DNA of 64,000 nucleotides, taken from contig JAFEVB010000012.1 in assembly GCA_032629725.1 (NCBI GenBank), forward strand, positions 620,001 through 684,000, written 5' to 3'. Below the pieces are notes generated by a model. It saw only the letters and a program-made list of their open reading frames with translations, was not told the DNA's origin and did no database searches. A program made the position numbers and the translations under genes. Below, piece by piece: positions 23,566-33,789 of the stretch; position 1 is the first letter of the stretch; each line of letters opens with the position of its first letter. The stretch comes from Gremmenia infestans. Lineage: Eukaryota; Ascomycota; Leotiomycetes; Helotiales; Hamatocanthoscyphaceae.

Positions 23566-23617
23566 GATGATCAACCGGTATTAAGATGGACAAACAATGT
23601 AAAGGTAGTATCCGCTA

Positions 23618-23983
23618 TCAATAGTACTCGAGGGTGATGGATTGGAGTATGGGAGGGTTGACGTTGAGCTGGAGTTGCATCGCGATCTTGAGGATATGCA
23701 GAATGAGGCTGACGCCCTCCGCGCATACTGCACCAATCATATGCGGGGAGCTATGTGGTCGTATATGCCATGGAAACTTGATTCGGTCTTGGATTGATTT
23801 GCAATTGATATTGTGGATGTAGATTCTCATCATGCAAAGCTTCTGGCAAGCAAAGAGAACTGCGAATACGTGTACAATAATAAGTAAGGCTCGGTAGACA
23901 TGATTCTTCAATCGAAGCACAACCCAAAAGGATGCGAAAAGAGCGAATATGTTCCCATTGAACAAAGCGGCAAAGAGCAACAT
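23618..23983 (-). CDS. Small hydrophobic protein or 3' exon of a membrane protein
   Basis: The frame is open from just after a stop near 24097 to a TGA at 23618. From the first ATG (23983) it encodes 121 aa. If read from an acceptor-like cttgttcag near 24079 it is about 153 codons. Codon choice looks genuine. Hydrophobic stretches include FCLFSMLLFAALF (partly before the ATG), NIFALFASFWVVL, ALLIIVHVFAVLFA and a weaker one near the C-terminus. No family was recognised. It ends 52 bases before the NLR start codon on the same strand, leaving no normal promoter space for the NLR. It may be a separate small gene, the last exon of a longer gene that includes the secreted repeat protein upstream, or part of a shared transcript with the NLR. 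Confidence 0.45.
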   Translation of the reverse strand: MLLFAALFNGNIFALFASFWVVLRLKNHVYRALLIIVHVFAVLFACQKLCMMRIYIHNINCKSIQDRIKFPWHIRPHSSPHMIGAVCAEGVSLILHILKIAMQLQLNVNPPILQSITLEYY

Positions 23984-24120
23984 AGAAAATAGACAAAAGA
24001 CCCAAATCTCGTCACTTCTCTTGAATATTATCAGGTCAAGCGTGAGGCCTCCAGTCTTCACCCCATTGACCAGAACTGAACAAGAAACGACCGCCTAAGC
24101 AACTTTCCGAAGCGCGGCGT

Positions 24121-24486
24121 CTAGTCTTGATCACCACCGTGAACAGAATCAGACAACGCTTGAAGAGAAACCGCATCATCATTGACATCCCGAGCATCAA
24201 CTCCCCCATCGTGAACTGAGTCCGAAAGCGCCTGCAGTGCAGCCGCATCATCATTCACATCGCGAGTCTCAGTATCTCCAGCATGGACAGAGTCAGACAG
24301 TGCTTGAAGAGCAGTAGGATCGGACTCATCGTCTCGGGCCGCGAGGTTGGCGAGGTCTTGAGCCTGGCGGGTTGTGAAGGCTTGGCCAGCCGCCACGATT
24401 GCACCGTTAAGATCGATGGGGAAGGGGCTGGCGGAGACGGAAGTGGAAAGAGCGACCAGCGCGAAGAGAATGGATTGGGTACGCAT
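24121..24486 (-). CDS. Small secreted protein with three 24-residue repeats
   Basis: This is a 121-aa protein. Residues 1-19 form a good signal peptide (positively charged start, LFALVALSTSV core, cleavage after ASA likely at 19/20). After a short spacer, three tandem repeats follow, starting at Arg51, Arg75 and Arg99, each with the invariant core LQALSDSVH and an acidic tail. Units begin with Arg-Asp, so a basic residue recurs at every boundary, but there is no dibasic KR/RR Kex2 site. There are no cysteines. Fungal secreted repeat precursors (Kex2-processed repeat proteins, dikaritin-type RiPP precursors) share the signal-plus-repeat plan. Without dibasic sites or a UstY-like neighbour, this assignment is weak. 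A donor-like GT near the end of the ORF could splice it to the hydrophobic ORF downstream. Confidence 0.7.
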   Translation of the reverse strand: MRTQSILFALVALSTSVSASPFPIDLNGAIVAAGQAFTTRQAQDLANLAARDDESDPTALQALSDSVHAGDTETRDVNDDAAALQALSDSVHDGGVDARDVNDDAVSLQALSDSVHGGDQD

Positions 24487-25348
24487 TTTGAAGGAACGGA
24501 GTTTTGGAACGAGGTTTTATTAGAAAGTGGAGTAGATGAAATGATACGAGATATTGAAGAGAATAGTTATTGAAGAATGCAATAATAAGCAAAAGGAGAT
24601 TAGATGTAGAAAAGACGGCTTGCCTTGCTTATATGACTGGGCCAATAGCCCGTTTCAAGCCTGCCTGAGAAGTTTCTGGTAGGTAGGAATGTAACGGCTG
24701 AGTCCGAATGGAAGGCTGCTTTGACTTCAATGTCTTCGCGGTATAGAAAGTCTATGCAATGCAGACGCGAGGTATCAAATGCGAGCTCCAGTCGAATCAG
24801 CCCCCTCATCACCATACTTGTAGATCATATTGATGCGCGATTCTTTTCCCGGAACTTCCGCTCGAGAAACAGAACGTTTGGTTTATAGCCCAGCATCAAA
24901 TCTAGGGCATAATCAGATGGTCTATACGCCTTGCCGTTAGATCTGACGCACATTCGATTAGCTGCCGACAAGATATGTCGCAACGCAAGACAGATCTCGT
25001 AGCAAAGAGGGTATAGCGAGAAGCAATTTGGAGTAGAAAGAGAACCATGAGGCTGAAATCAAGCTTTGTCGGCGCTCCCGGGGGCACACGGGGGATGTTC
25101 CAGTCTGTGCAGTAATGCAAAACAACAAGATTGAGATGCGATTCGCTACTCACCACGCTGGTGGATGTTTTGTTTCATATTCTCGCGAATGGAGTTCTTT
25201 CCGGTGAAATATGTAGTAAAGTGAAGCACTTGCTGAAGCGCAGAGATAGTATACGATTTCAAAATAAGCAAAAACAACATGAAGGGGGGGATCGAGACAT
25301 AATTGGCATCTAAATATCTGCACTAGAATTTGATGCTTCGATATCGAG
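24487..25348. other. Spacer with promoter and possible gene remnant
   Basis: This is 862 bp. The left part is the leader and promoter of the secreted repeat gene. Farther right on the minus strand, short frames at 24600-24815 and 24902-25156 and a fragment reading GYKPNVLFLERKFREK have plausible codon use but do not join. A decayed gene is possible, but none can be named. Confidence 0.4.
24628..24636 (-). promoter_or_regulatory. TATA-like box of the secreted repeat gene
   Basis: On the minus strand the sequence reads TCATATAAG, about 140 bases before the ATG at 24486. The leader between is CT-rich, as in other genes here. Confidence 0.4.
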
Positions 25349-28300
25349 TTACATGTACAAACTCGCTACCGCTGTGATATCCCTCTTAATCATCTCTTGA
25401 CATGTCTGCATCTTGGTGAACAGCTCCGGATCACCAATAAGCCTCGCCGCATTTTTTACTTCCCGACATGTCTCATCTAGCCTCGTAATAACTCTCACAA
25501 TTGTTCCTTCAAGCACATCTGTGAGATCCGTAATATTCTTAAAACTCATACCTCGTGCCCATTCATACACAACTTCCATGAGTCCGAATCTTGGTCGTGA
25601 AACGAAATCATTGGAGTCATCGGACGAGAGAATTACTTGGTGGTAGGTCTGGCGTTCGTTGACTTTCTCGGAAATTTCGATAATGGTCTTCATTCCTTTC
25701 TCCAGGTTGCCAGTTAAGTTAGGAACTGTGTCAGTCTTTTCTTGGAAGACAAAGGCGGAGAGAAGTGCGACTATCTCAGCGGGCTCATAGGCAGCAAGGA
25801 CGTTATCGAGGATAAGTTCAGTGAGAACTAATTCGTCCGCTGAATGTATCTCGCAAGCAACTTTGCCCTTCAATTGGACCCGAGAGCTATCGTCGACGAA
25901 ATCCAGATCTTTCAAGACTTGTATCCGCTGTTCGTAATCGGGTAAAAGTTGGAGATTTTGATCAGACATTAACTGTCGCAGTTGGGTGATGTTCTCTTGA
26001 ATAAGCCACTGGTCGTGACACATTGCAAACTATAGATAATCAGCATCGAAACCATCTAATGCCAATATTCAACTCACATGCTTGATAAATTGGGGACAAT
26101 CCAGGCAGACAGCTTTCTGAGCAATTGCCGCCTGTTCTACCCGCTTTGTGAGAATATCACGAAGCTGCATGTCATGGACTTTTGAAAAATCCATCTCGTT
26201 CCATTCATCGTTCGACCATGACTTGCATAGGTTGAGGAGGTCTTCTTTCGCCTTTTGAGCACCATCGCCACCTGTAAATACTTCAGGAATGATGCCCTTC
26301 ACAACTGTCTTCGTCAGATATTCGATATCATGGAGAGGTATTTGGAGAACCTTCCACGCAATATGCTTCTTAGCTTGGGGAAGTTTCGTGAATTTTGGTC
26401 GGAAGTCCGGCAGATTTGGCAGCAAATCTGTCGAGTCTCTTTGGTCTCGCTGCGTCTTAAGCTCTAGCACGTGGACTGTAGGAGCAGCACCTTTTGTAAT
26501 ACCGTCTCGCAGGAGAATACCAGGTGTCCTAATCCCGTCCCGGTTATAGACTATCAACCGCTTTGATCCAAACATGCGACGTCCTACCGGAGTGTTCAAC
26601 AACCCAAGATGTAGATCAAGAGTAAGTTGTTTGAAATCTTGCGAGGCTTGATGACAAGCATCCATGTCAACATCGCAAATATCGCAGGAATCCCGCTTAA
26701 TCTTTGCCAAATCAGCTTCGGAGACCTTGACAGCTTTCTCGTGCTCTGGAAGCAATTGCTGTGTAGCATGCTCACTGAAACTTCGTTTGATCATTTCCTC
26801 AATCTTGAGTGCTTCAACACGAAGGAGATTCAGGATCATGTTGTATGTCAATCGGAATTGGGAACGAAGCTTTGACGGTTCGCCCTGGATCATTTGACGG
26901 AGATCGGCGACAGGGGGTGCTTCACCTCCAGGGGCAACGATGATGACGGATCCAACAGTGTCAAGACCTCTACGGCCCGCTCTACCTGCCATTTGCGTGT
27001 ATTCGCCGGGTAGGAGATTTCTGAAGGAGTGTCCATCGTGTTTGCGATATCCTGAAAAAACGACTGTGCGAGTTGGTAAGTTGAGTCCCATTGCAAACGT
27101 CTCTGTTGCAAAGAGTACTTTGACCAAGGTCTGCGCGAATAGCATCTCAACGACTTCCTTCACGATCGGAAGTAGACCGCCGTGATGAACTGCGATACCG
27201 CGACCAAGCAAATCCCTCAATCGTATAATCTGAGGCAGTACTCGATCTTCTGGCTTCAGTCTGGCTATCGATTTCTCGATAATCATATGAATAGCGCTCT
27301 TCTCGTTTGCCGTGCAGAAATCTTGGTTGCTGAGAGCATCCGCATTCTCTTCGCACCGCTTCTTTGAGAATACGAAAATACAAGCTGGGAGCAGGTTTTC
27401 CTTTTTCAGATACTGCACCAGATGCACCCATAAGGTTTTGTCCTGAGCAGCACTTGTTCGCCCACCAGGTCTTCCACCTCGTCCCATATGACCAGGGTTA
27501 TGACTTGCTCGAGGAGGTCCACCACGGCCTCTCTGTTGGGCACCACCACGCGGAGCTCCGCCCCCGCCCCCGCGTTGCGCACCTCCTCTCTGTTGCCCGC
27601 CACGTTGATTTTGGCCTCTGCCTCTTCCATTCCCGCCACCACGGGCATTGTTTTCTACCGGTGGGGCAATTTTCACTTTATCTCTTCCAGTCAAGACATC
27701 ATTGGCATCCTTCCAGCCTTTCTCGATGAATCTTTTCTCCGCATCAACGATCTTATGAATACCCTTGTCGGCCCAAAGATAATGCTCTAGAGGCACTGGT
27801 CTCTTGGGGGTCGATATGACATAGATATCTTTCCTCTTAGTCCGACCGACCCACGATGCGAATTCGTAAGTATTTGGCACTGTAGCTGACAGTAGAATCA
27901 AGGTGACATGCTCTGGCAGCATGATGATGACCTCTTCCCAAACAACACCTCGTTCTAAATCATTGACATAATGTACTTCGTCGAAAATGACGAATTCAAC
28001 ATCTCGAATTAGATCCGCTCCTCTGTACAACATACTCCGAAGAATCTCGGTGGTCATAATAAGACAACTTGCTTCCGGGGAAATCTGCACATCGCCGGTC
28101 AGAATTCCGACTTCGTCAAAGATTTGCCTAAAATCTCGAAACTTTTGGTTACTTAATGCCTTGATAGGAGATGTGTAAATAGCTTTTGTCATGTGCTTTG
28201 CCGCTAAAGCAATGGCATATTCTGCTACCACTGTCTTTCCTGCTGAAGTATGGGCTGCAACAAATACGGAGTCGCCATTTTCCAGATGGTATACTGCTTC

Positions 28301-29415
28301 TTTCTGGAAAGTGTCCAGTTCGAAGGGCCATTCCCTCGCCATGTCCGGCACTAGTTCCCTGAAATTTGTGATTTCCCGTTTGACATCCACCATATGCGCC
28401 CATTCTCTCCCCCCTCTCTTGGCACTAGACGCAGCTAGGACACCATGTGGCTCCAGCGCAGGGAATTCGACAGGTAATAAGGAGTCGATGTCATCCCCTT
28501 CATCATCTTCGGAAACATCTCCAGGATCCGCTGTCCCATTAGCAGCCCCTTCAGCAGAGCCATTCTGCCCCAACGCATCCTCTGGATCTTGCTCAAGTAC
28601 GTTCTCAACCTCCTCCGCCTCTTCGTTGTCGAGCTCGCTATTCTTGGATTTCTCAAAGTCCAAACCCCGGTCGAAACCTGGCGGTACGCTGAGCAAGCCC
28701 CCCTCACCGCTGAAGTTGATAACCCTCTCCAGCTTGTTCTTGTTCTCTACCGCTCCATTTCCGATATTTGCTTGTATTGCTTGTTCCTCCAACGCAGCAG
28801 CAGCTTCTACACCTTCCAGTCCACCTGGCGCGAAGGGAAAGAAACCGGCCGCTCCTCGCACGAAGTCTGCTCTATTTGCCGGTTTCCGCAGGAAGGAAGT
28901 AGAATTCTTGGCAGTTGCGCTGTTGGCGGGGACAGTCACTTCTTTATATCCCGTAACTCTACCCTCAAGGCCTTCGCGAGTGAAGCGTGTAATCGTTCGG
29001 GTTTGTGTGGGTGCAATCTTGAAGAGGGTTGTGAAGTCCGTAGGAGCTTCCCAGCGTCTACAACTTGTTAGCTTATTTTCTCTCTTAGAGAGATTAATCC
29101 GTACTGCTGTAGCTTGTTGAGCCATTCTGGGGAGAATGAGGTTGAAGGGGTAAGGAATTTCTCTTCAAGTTCACGTTTGAGCTCCTCTTGGTCCTGCTTT
29201 ATGCGTTTCCGGGGTCGTTGCAAGTCCAGAATATCATCAATCCAATTGTCCGCTTCATTGCTGGATCCAAGATGGACTCTTTCTAGCGCGCTGACAAGAG
29301 GATCTTCCATTACTGAGGAGTCTCCAGCAGTCCCATTGAATTCGGTGGAAGTATACCTGTCGGATGGAGACAATGGATCCTCATTTTTTAGTAAAGGCGG
29401 CTTCGGCGGAGGCAT
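25349..29415 (-). CDS. SKI2: SKI2 DExH RNA helicase
   Basis: Exons are 29415-29105, 29057-26078 and 26029-25349, joining in frame to 1323 aa, close to yeast Ski2. The helicase core shows motif I AHTSAGKTVVAEYA, Ia TSPIKALSNQKFRDF, II DEVHY, III LLSATVPN, a FATETFAMGLNLPTRTVVF region and VI QMAGRAGRRGLD. Beyond it come the arch and DSHCT-type C-terminal regions, with CPQFIKH-FAMCHDQWL split by the last intron. Ski2 works with Ski3 and Ski8 to feed cytoplasmic mRNA 3' to 5' into the exosome and limits viral dsRNA in yeast. Unusual here is an RGG-rich insert of about 60 residues (27466-27650) between the two RecA lobes. Both introns (47 and 48 bp) are canonical; the first has a clear gctaac branch point. 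MTR4 is the closest alternative, but the long N-terminus before the helicase fits SKI2 better. Confidence 0.93.
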
Positions 29416-29716
29416 TTTGTAAGAAGTTGCTGAAATGGACAGTAGGCTGCGGATGTTTTGATGACAGCCTCGTGCGTTTGTATCCCCACTTCGGCTGGCG
29501 GTTCAAGCCTTCAATGCAATTTTCACCCCCTTGTTTTAGCGAATGTTGCTGACTTCATCTTCCATCCGTATGAAATGATGATAATAGCATTGTATTGCAA
29601 TGGTACTATTGGTTCTTGTTCACGGGTAGTATATGATCCATCCTTGCAGGTTTAGGACCCGAGTATTCTACCTACGTAGAGCTTCCAATCACATCATATA
29701 GAACCCCTTAGCTAGC

Positions 29717-30780
29717 TCATAGGATCATCCTAGGGTCAACATAACGACCATCGGACAGTATTTCTTCCCAACTCATCCTATTCAAGAGGCTTTTGAGATT
29801 TTGATCAAGTTGTCTGCCATCCTGAACGTTTGAGGCGCCGACACCTCGTTTGGCAACAACCAACACTTCTCTACTTTCCAAATACTTCCGTCTTTCTTCC
29901 GGCGTTGCATGTACATCTCCCTCAATCTCTAAACATTGCCCAGGTATCGCTTTATAATCATTCCTGGTCTCTCCATTTTCGGCCGCGCCTTCCACATCTG
30001 GCTCCTTAGCAACAAACATCTCGACTGTGGCAGAGGAATTCTTACCATCACGATCGAGGACAATTCTGTTCCATTCCGAGGGCTGTGAAACACGCTCGCC
30101 CAATGCCCCCCCCCCGCTCCCCCCCAGGTCCCGACATGAATTGCGTACTCCCCGTGATGAAATGAAGCTCTTTCCATCCGTCTATTTGAATCAAGCCGTT
30201 AATCGTCCCGTATATTTCCATGTCGGACAACGCGGTCCATATAATAACAACCTGCAAAGTAGTAACAATCCCTTGCCCTCAGAAGGTCTAGTCACAGGCC
30301 TAGAAACATGCAGAATGCCTGGCTAACATCGAAGTAAGTCCAAGGGCTTTCATGAGGTTGAATATACAGTGGTAAAGGAAAGCACTTTAGAAGGGTGATG
30401 TATCGAATGTTCTGTACACTCTCGGGACTCAGTTGATAGAGGTAATCGATCATTGCTTTTGTGCTCGAGATATATAGGAGGATATTCGATGCCATGATGG
30501 GCTTTGCTTCAATGCTTATGAGACGGCATGTTCGAAGGATGCTGGTGTTTGCTGGAGCCGATCACTCGGTCGAGATCTGCTCATCATGTGAACCCGAATG
30601 GTCTGTTGAATTTTCTCCATTTGCACCTATGGAACTTGGTTCGTCATCAGCATCGTCGAAGCCATTGAAAACAGCTGTAGAAGCAAACAATCGCTGAAAG
30701 ATCATTTGACGAATCTCCGCTGGAATCGTGCTGAGTGTTCTAGGCGTGTTCTTTTGAGGCAGTTGAAGTTGTTCATACAT
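29717..30780 (-). pseudogene. F-box-like gene, probably broken
   Basis: From an ATG at 30780 the frame reads TLSTIPAEIRQMIFQRLF, an F-box-like pattern, and later ILRTCRLISIEAKPIM, a segment common in fungal F-box-like proteins of unknown role. An in-frame TGA at 30562-30564 interrupts it, and the same frame continues directly after. A 42-bp intron could remove the stop but lacks a branch point. A likely intron (30327-30252) joins TYFD to VVIIWTALSD. The frame is then lost at a run of ten C (30106-30115, G on the coding strand). Removing one base would connect to a clean frame ending DGRYVDPRMIL at 29717. Two lesions suggest a pseudogene, but the homopolymer could be a sequencing error and the TGA an unusual intron. 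Confidence 0.55.
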
Positions 30781-31614
30781 AGCTTTCTTGTCTGCTGCAA
30801 GATAGGTACATAGGTAGACGTTGAAAACCAGGTGACTAATGCACTGCAGTGATGCCTTGGGTTGATGATGGGTTTCTTTTCAAAGACATCGAGCGGTCAC
30901 CAAACACCCCAATACCCCAAGAATGGCTATATTAGGATTAATAGGAATAGGCACTCAAGTATTGCTATAGGGTAACGTTACAGCACGCGGATTACTGGGA
31001 ACGATGTATAATTGGTAGAGCATTCCTAACTAAGCATTTATATATAACATCGCAATCTTGATGAAGTCTGCATTTTTGCGATGAAGTCTGCCATGTAACC
31101 TGTGTTTGCAGATTTGCCAAGTCTCAGTTGATAGCTATGTATGTGAAAGAGGTAGTCGTCTTCCCTAGTACTAGTGGAAGAACGATGTAAATAAATAAAT
31201 AAATCACAAGGACTAGAAAAACCATACTTCGTCTCACTCGAGGATTCCCCAGCCAAGAATATATATGTGGTGACACGTACCCCAACTTCAATCCAGGTAA
31301 CCCGGACACCAACCACCACAGAACAGGCAAAAGATACGTTCCTAAACACACAGGCATATCACCTCTGTTTCAAATTCCAATTCTATCTACTATAAACGTA
31401 TGAATTCATACCAACGCCCACCCCCATACCACCCTAACCCACCGCTCCCCAATATATTTCATCATCGAGTTCACATATGCAAATCAAACCAGCCAACCAG
31501 CTGACAAAGGACCCTCCATGTATTTGCATATGTAACGTTAGTCGGTGCTTACTTGCTCCAGAGGTAAGGAGAGTCATGTCGTAAAGAGCGTAACACCATC
31601 TCCACAAACCTCAC
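30781..31614. other. Spacer without genes
   Basis: This is 834 bp between the F-box-like locus and the 3' end of the SRPK gene. A short (aaat)n run lies near 31190-31203, and a TAGGTACATAGGTAG patch near 30803-30817. The frames here are short and look non-coding. Confidence 0.5.
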
Positions 31615-33789
31615 CTATCTCTTCTTAACCTCACAAGCCCACCCCTCAATCCCCTCCCCTTTACTCCCTACCTCCAAACCCTCAATCCGCGTCCCCACCA
31701 TCCCTGGCGTATCCTCCAACCACGCACAACCTGCCATTCCCCCAGCATTCGCCCGTTTTTCGGGCGTCAGCTCCAGCATCGGTACCAGGAACTCCGCAAT
31801 CTTTCTCGCCTCGTCCTCCTTGAAGTGATACTTTTCCTTCAATACATCGGGCAAGGCCCAGTGGCGCAGGCGGTGGATATTGCGGAGTTCGCCTTTGCGG
31901 TTGAAGATTTCTGAGCTCCATTTCCCCGAGAGACAGAGGGTTTTGGGGAAGGGGCCGAGGAGCTCGATGATTTGTGCGATGTGGTCGTCGTCTTTGCCGT
32001 ATTTTGTGCCTGATTGGGGATCGAAGAGGTAGTCGCCAGTTATTAGTTCAAAGACCTGTTTTCGTCAGTTCCGTGCTGGAGCAAATAGCACGAGTGGGGG
32101 TATACCATAGCAGCCATACTCCATACATCCGTGCTAGCTCCCCATTTTGCACCCAAAATAACTTCAGGTGATCTATATTGCCTTGTCTGGATGTCATTCG
32201 TGAAATGATGACCTGTCCAACACGCGTTCCCCAAGTCTGCAATCTTAACTGAGATGATATCCCCCGCAATAGCATCTTCAGCTTTCTTCTTTTCGCTCGA
32301 TTTGTCGAGGGAGATGCTAGAAACTTCACGGGTCAAAAGGTCACTTTCTACCGTTAGCAATTGATACAACAAATCAGGCCCATAGAAACCCACGCAGTCT
32401 TTTCCCGCTGTTTATGTTGGTCCTCGTCTTCCTTGTCGGTTTTGGGCGATGCGTCTTTCGAACCTCCTATTGCACCACTCATTACGACGGGACTCATAGA
32501 AGCGTTGCTTGTGTCTTTGACAGGAGATTCATTACCTTCATTCATCATTTGGTTCAAACTCGTGTGAGAACTTGGCGTGCTACCAGGAAATCTCAGCAAA
32601 TCCGCCTGGTTGAAACTGGCGTTCAGAGGACTGGGTAATGGTTGACTGCCTGTAATCAAGGTCCGGCGTCTTCTTCGTCCATTCCGGTTGTCTTCCTTTT
32701 CGTCCTTCTTCGGCTCTTCCTTCACAAAGGTCTTGACAATCTGCTCCACATCCCCAATTTCTATCAAAACGTTCTCTGGCTTCAAATCTGTATGTATAAT
32801 ACCGCACTCTCTGTGCAGGTAGTCTAGGCCGAGGAGGACTTGCTTCGTGATTTGCTTGACTAGCGGCATCGGTATACCACGGTGGTTCCAGCGCTTGATC
32901 AAGCCCAGCAGATTTTCGCCCAAAACCTCAAACACCATGCACACGTGTGTGCCATTGGGACCCTTATGCTCAAACGAATCGAGGAGACTGACAACGTGTT
33001 TCCGGCCCGGATGCTCTGGCTTTGCAGCCACGATCTTATTCAGCAGCTTGATTTCGTCTACAGCCGTTTCTGTGTAATGTGCTGCGGACCGTACAACCTT
33101 CAACGCAACGTGCTTATTCGTGACGTTATCTTTAGAGAGCCACACGGTCGAGAAGTGACCCCATCCCAGCTTGCGCACCACCGTGTATTTTCCATCCTTG
33201 AATTGCTCGCCGACAGAGACGGGGTGATAGCCGCCCTTGCAGTAATCTTCAGAATCTTCTTCGTCGGCGGTCGTCTCTGCGGCGTCTTCCCGCGTGGATG
33301 AGGAGGAGGAGGGGTCGCGGTTCATGGTAGGTTTTGAAGAATTTGGTGCGCCCGTTGATCTGTGCGCAGGATTATTGGTCGTCAGCAGGGTCTTGAGCAG
33401 CGAAGTCATAGTAGTGTGGAGAAGTGCGGCAATTGGCGTGGAGCATTTTGGGTTCGATGGCAAAGGAGAGCAGTATGGAATAGAATCATTTGGGCGCCAG
33501 AGTGAAGTAAGAAACAAGTTTAAATGGCGTTGAGGGGAGGTGAGGGGAGGTAAGATGCGGTGACAATGGGGCGAATGCGGATGTGGATGTGGAGAATGAG
33601 AAACAAGACTTACCCTGCACTGGCTTGGTTTGACGATGCCATCTCAGCATCTTGATGCCCCTCGGTTGTAATGATGGGTTTTAGCTCCTTCTTGCGCTTC
33701 TTATTAGAGTTGCCATTAGAGGCGGAAGCACTGCTGGCGACTTGTTTGGCTTTCTGGATTGCGGCCTGTTTGATTTGGGACCCGTTCAT
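31615..33789 (-). CDS. SR-protein kinase (SRPK family)
   Basis: Exons are 33789-33614, 33359-32394, 32343-32106 and 32055-31615, giving 606 aa. The kinase domain has glycine loop GWGHFSTV (124-131), Lys146 in VALKVV, the catalytic loop IIHTDLKPEN (HTD rather than HRD, usual for SRPKs), and DLGNACW with the QTRQYRSPEVILG activation segment. A spacer of about 110 residues, including a basic RNGRRRRRT patch, splits the two lobes, as in SRPK/Sky1/Dsk1. These kinases phosphorylate Arg-Ser repeats in splicing and mRNA export factors. I chose the MNGSQIKQAA start. The frame stays open upstream to 34044 through an Arg/Ser-rich stretch, and exon 2 also has in-frame ATGs up to 33517, so alternative N-termini are possible. 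The third intron ends at an unusual gtagaaag acceptor, but the joined sequence KTADLLTREVSSISLD is as expected for the family. Confidence 0.92.

Noticed and set aside
24121..24486. Dikaritin/ustiloxin-type RiPP precursor
   Set aside because: No dibasic Kex2 sites, no Tyr-containing core and no HxxHC UstY-like protein nearby; kept only as a repeat precursor candidate.
28191..29120. 309-codon plus-strand frame rich in Ser and Ala
   Set aside because: It is the antisense shadow of the SKI2 N-terminal region.
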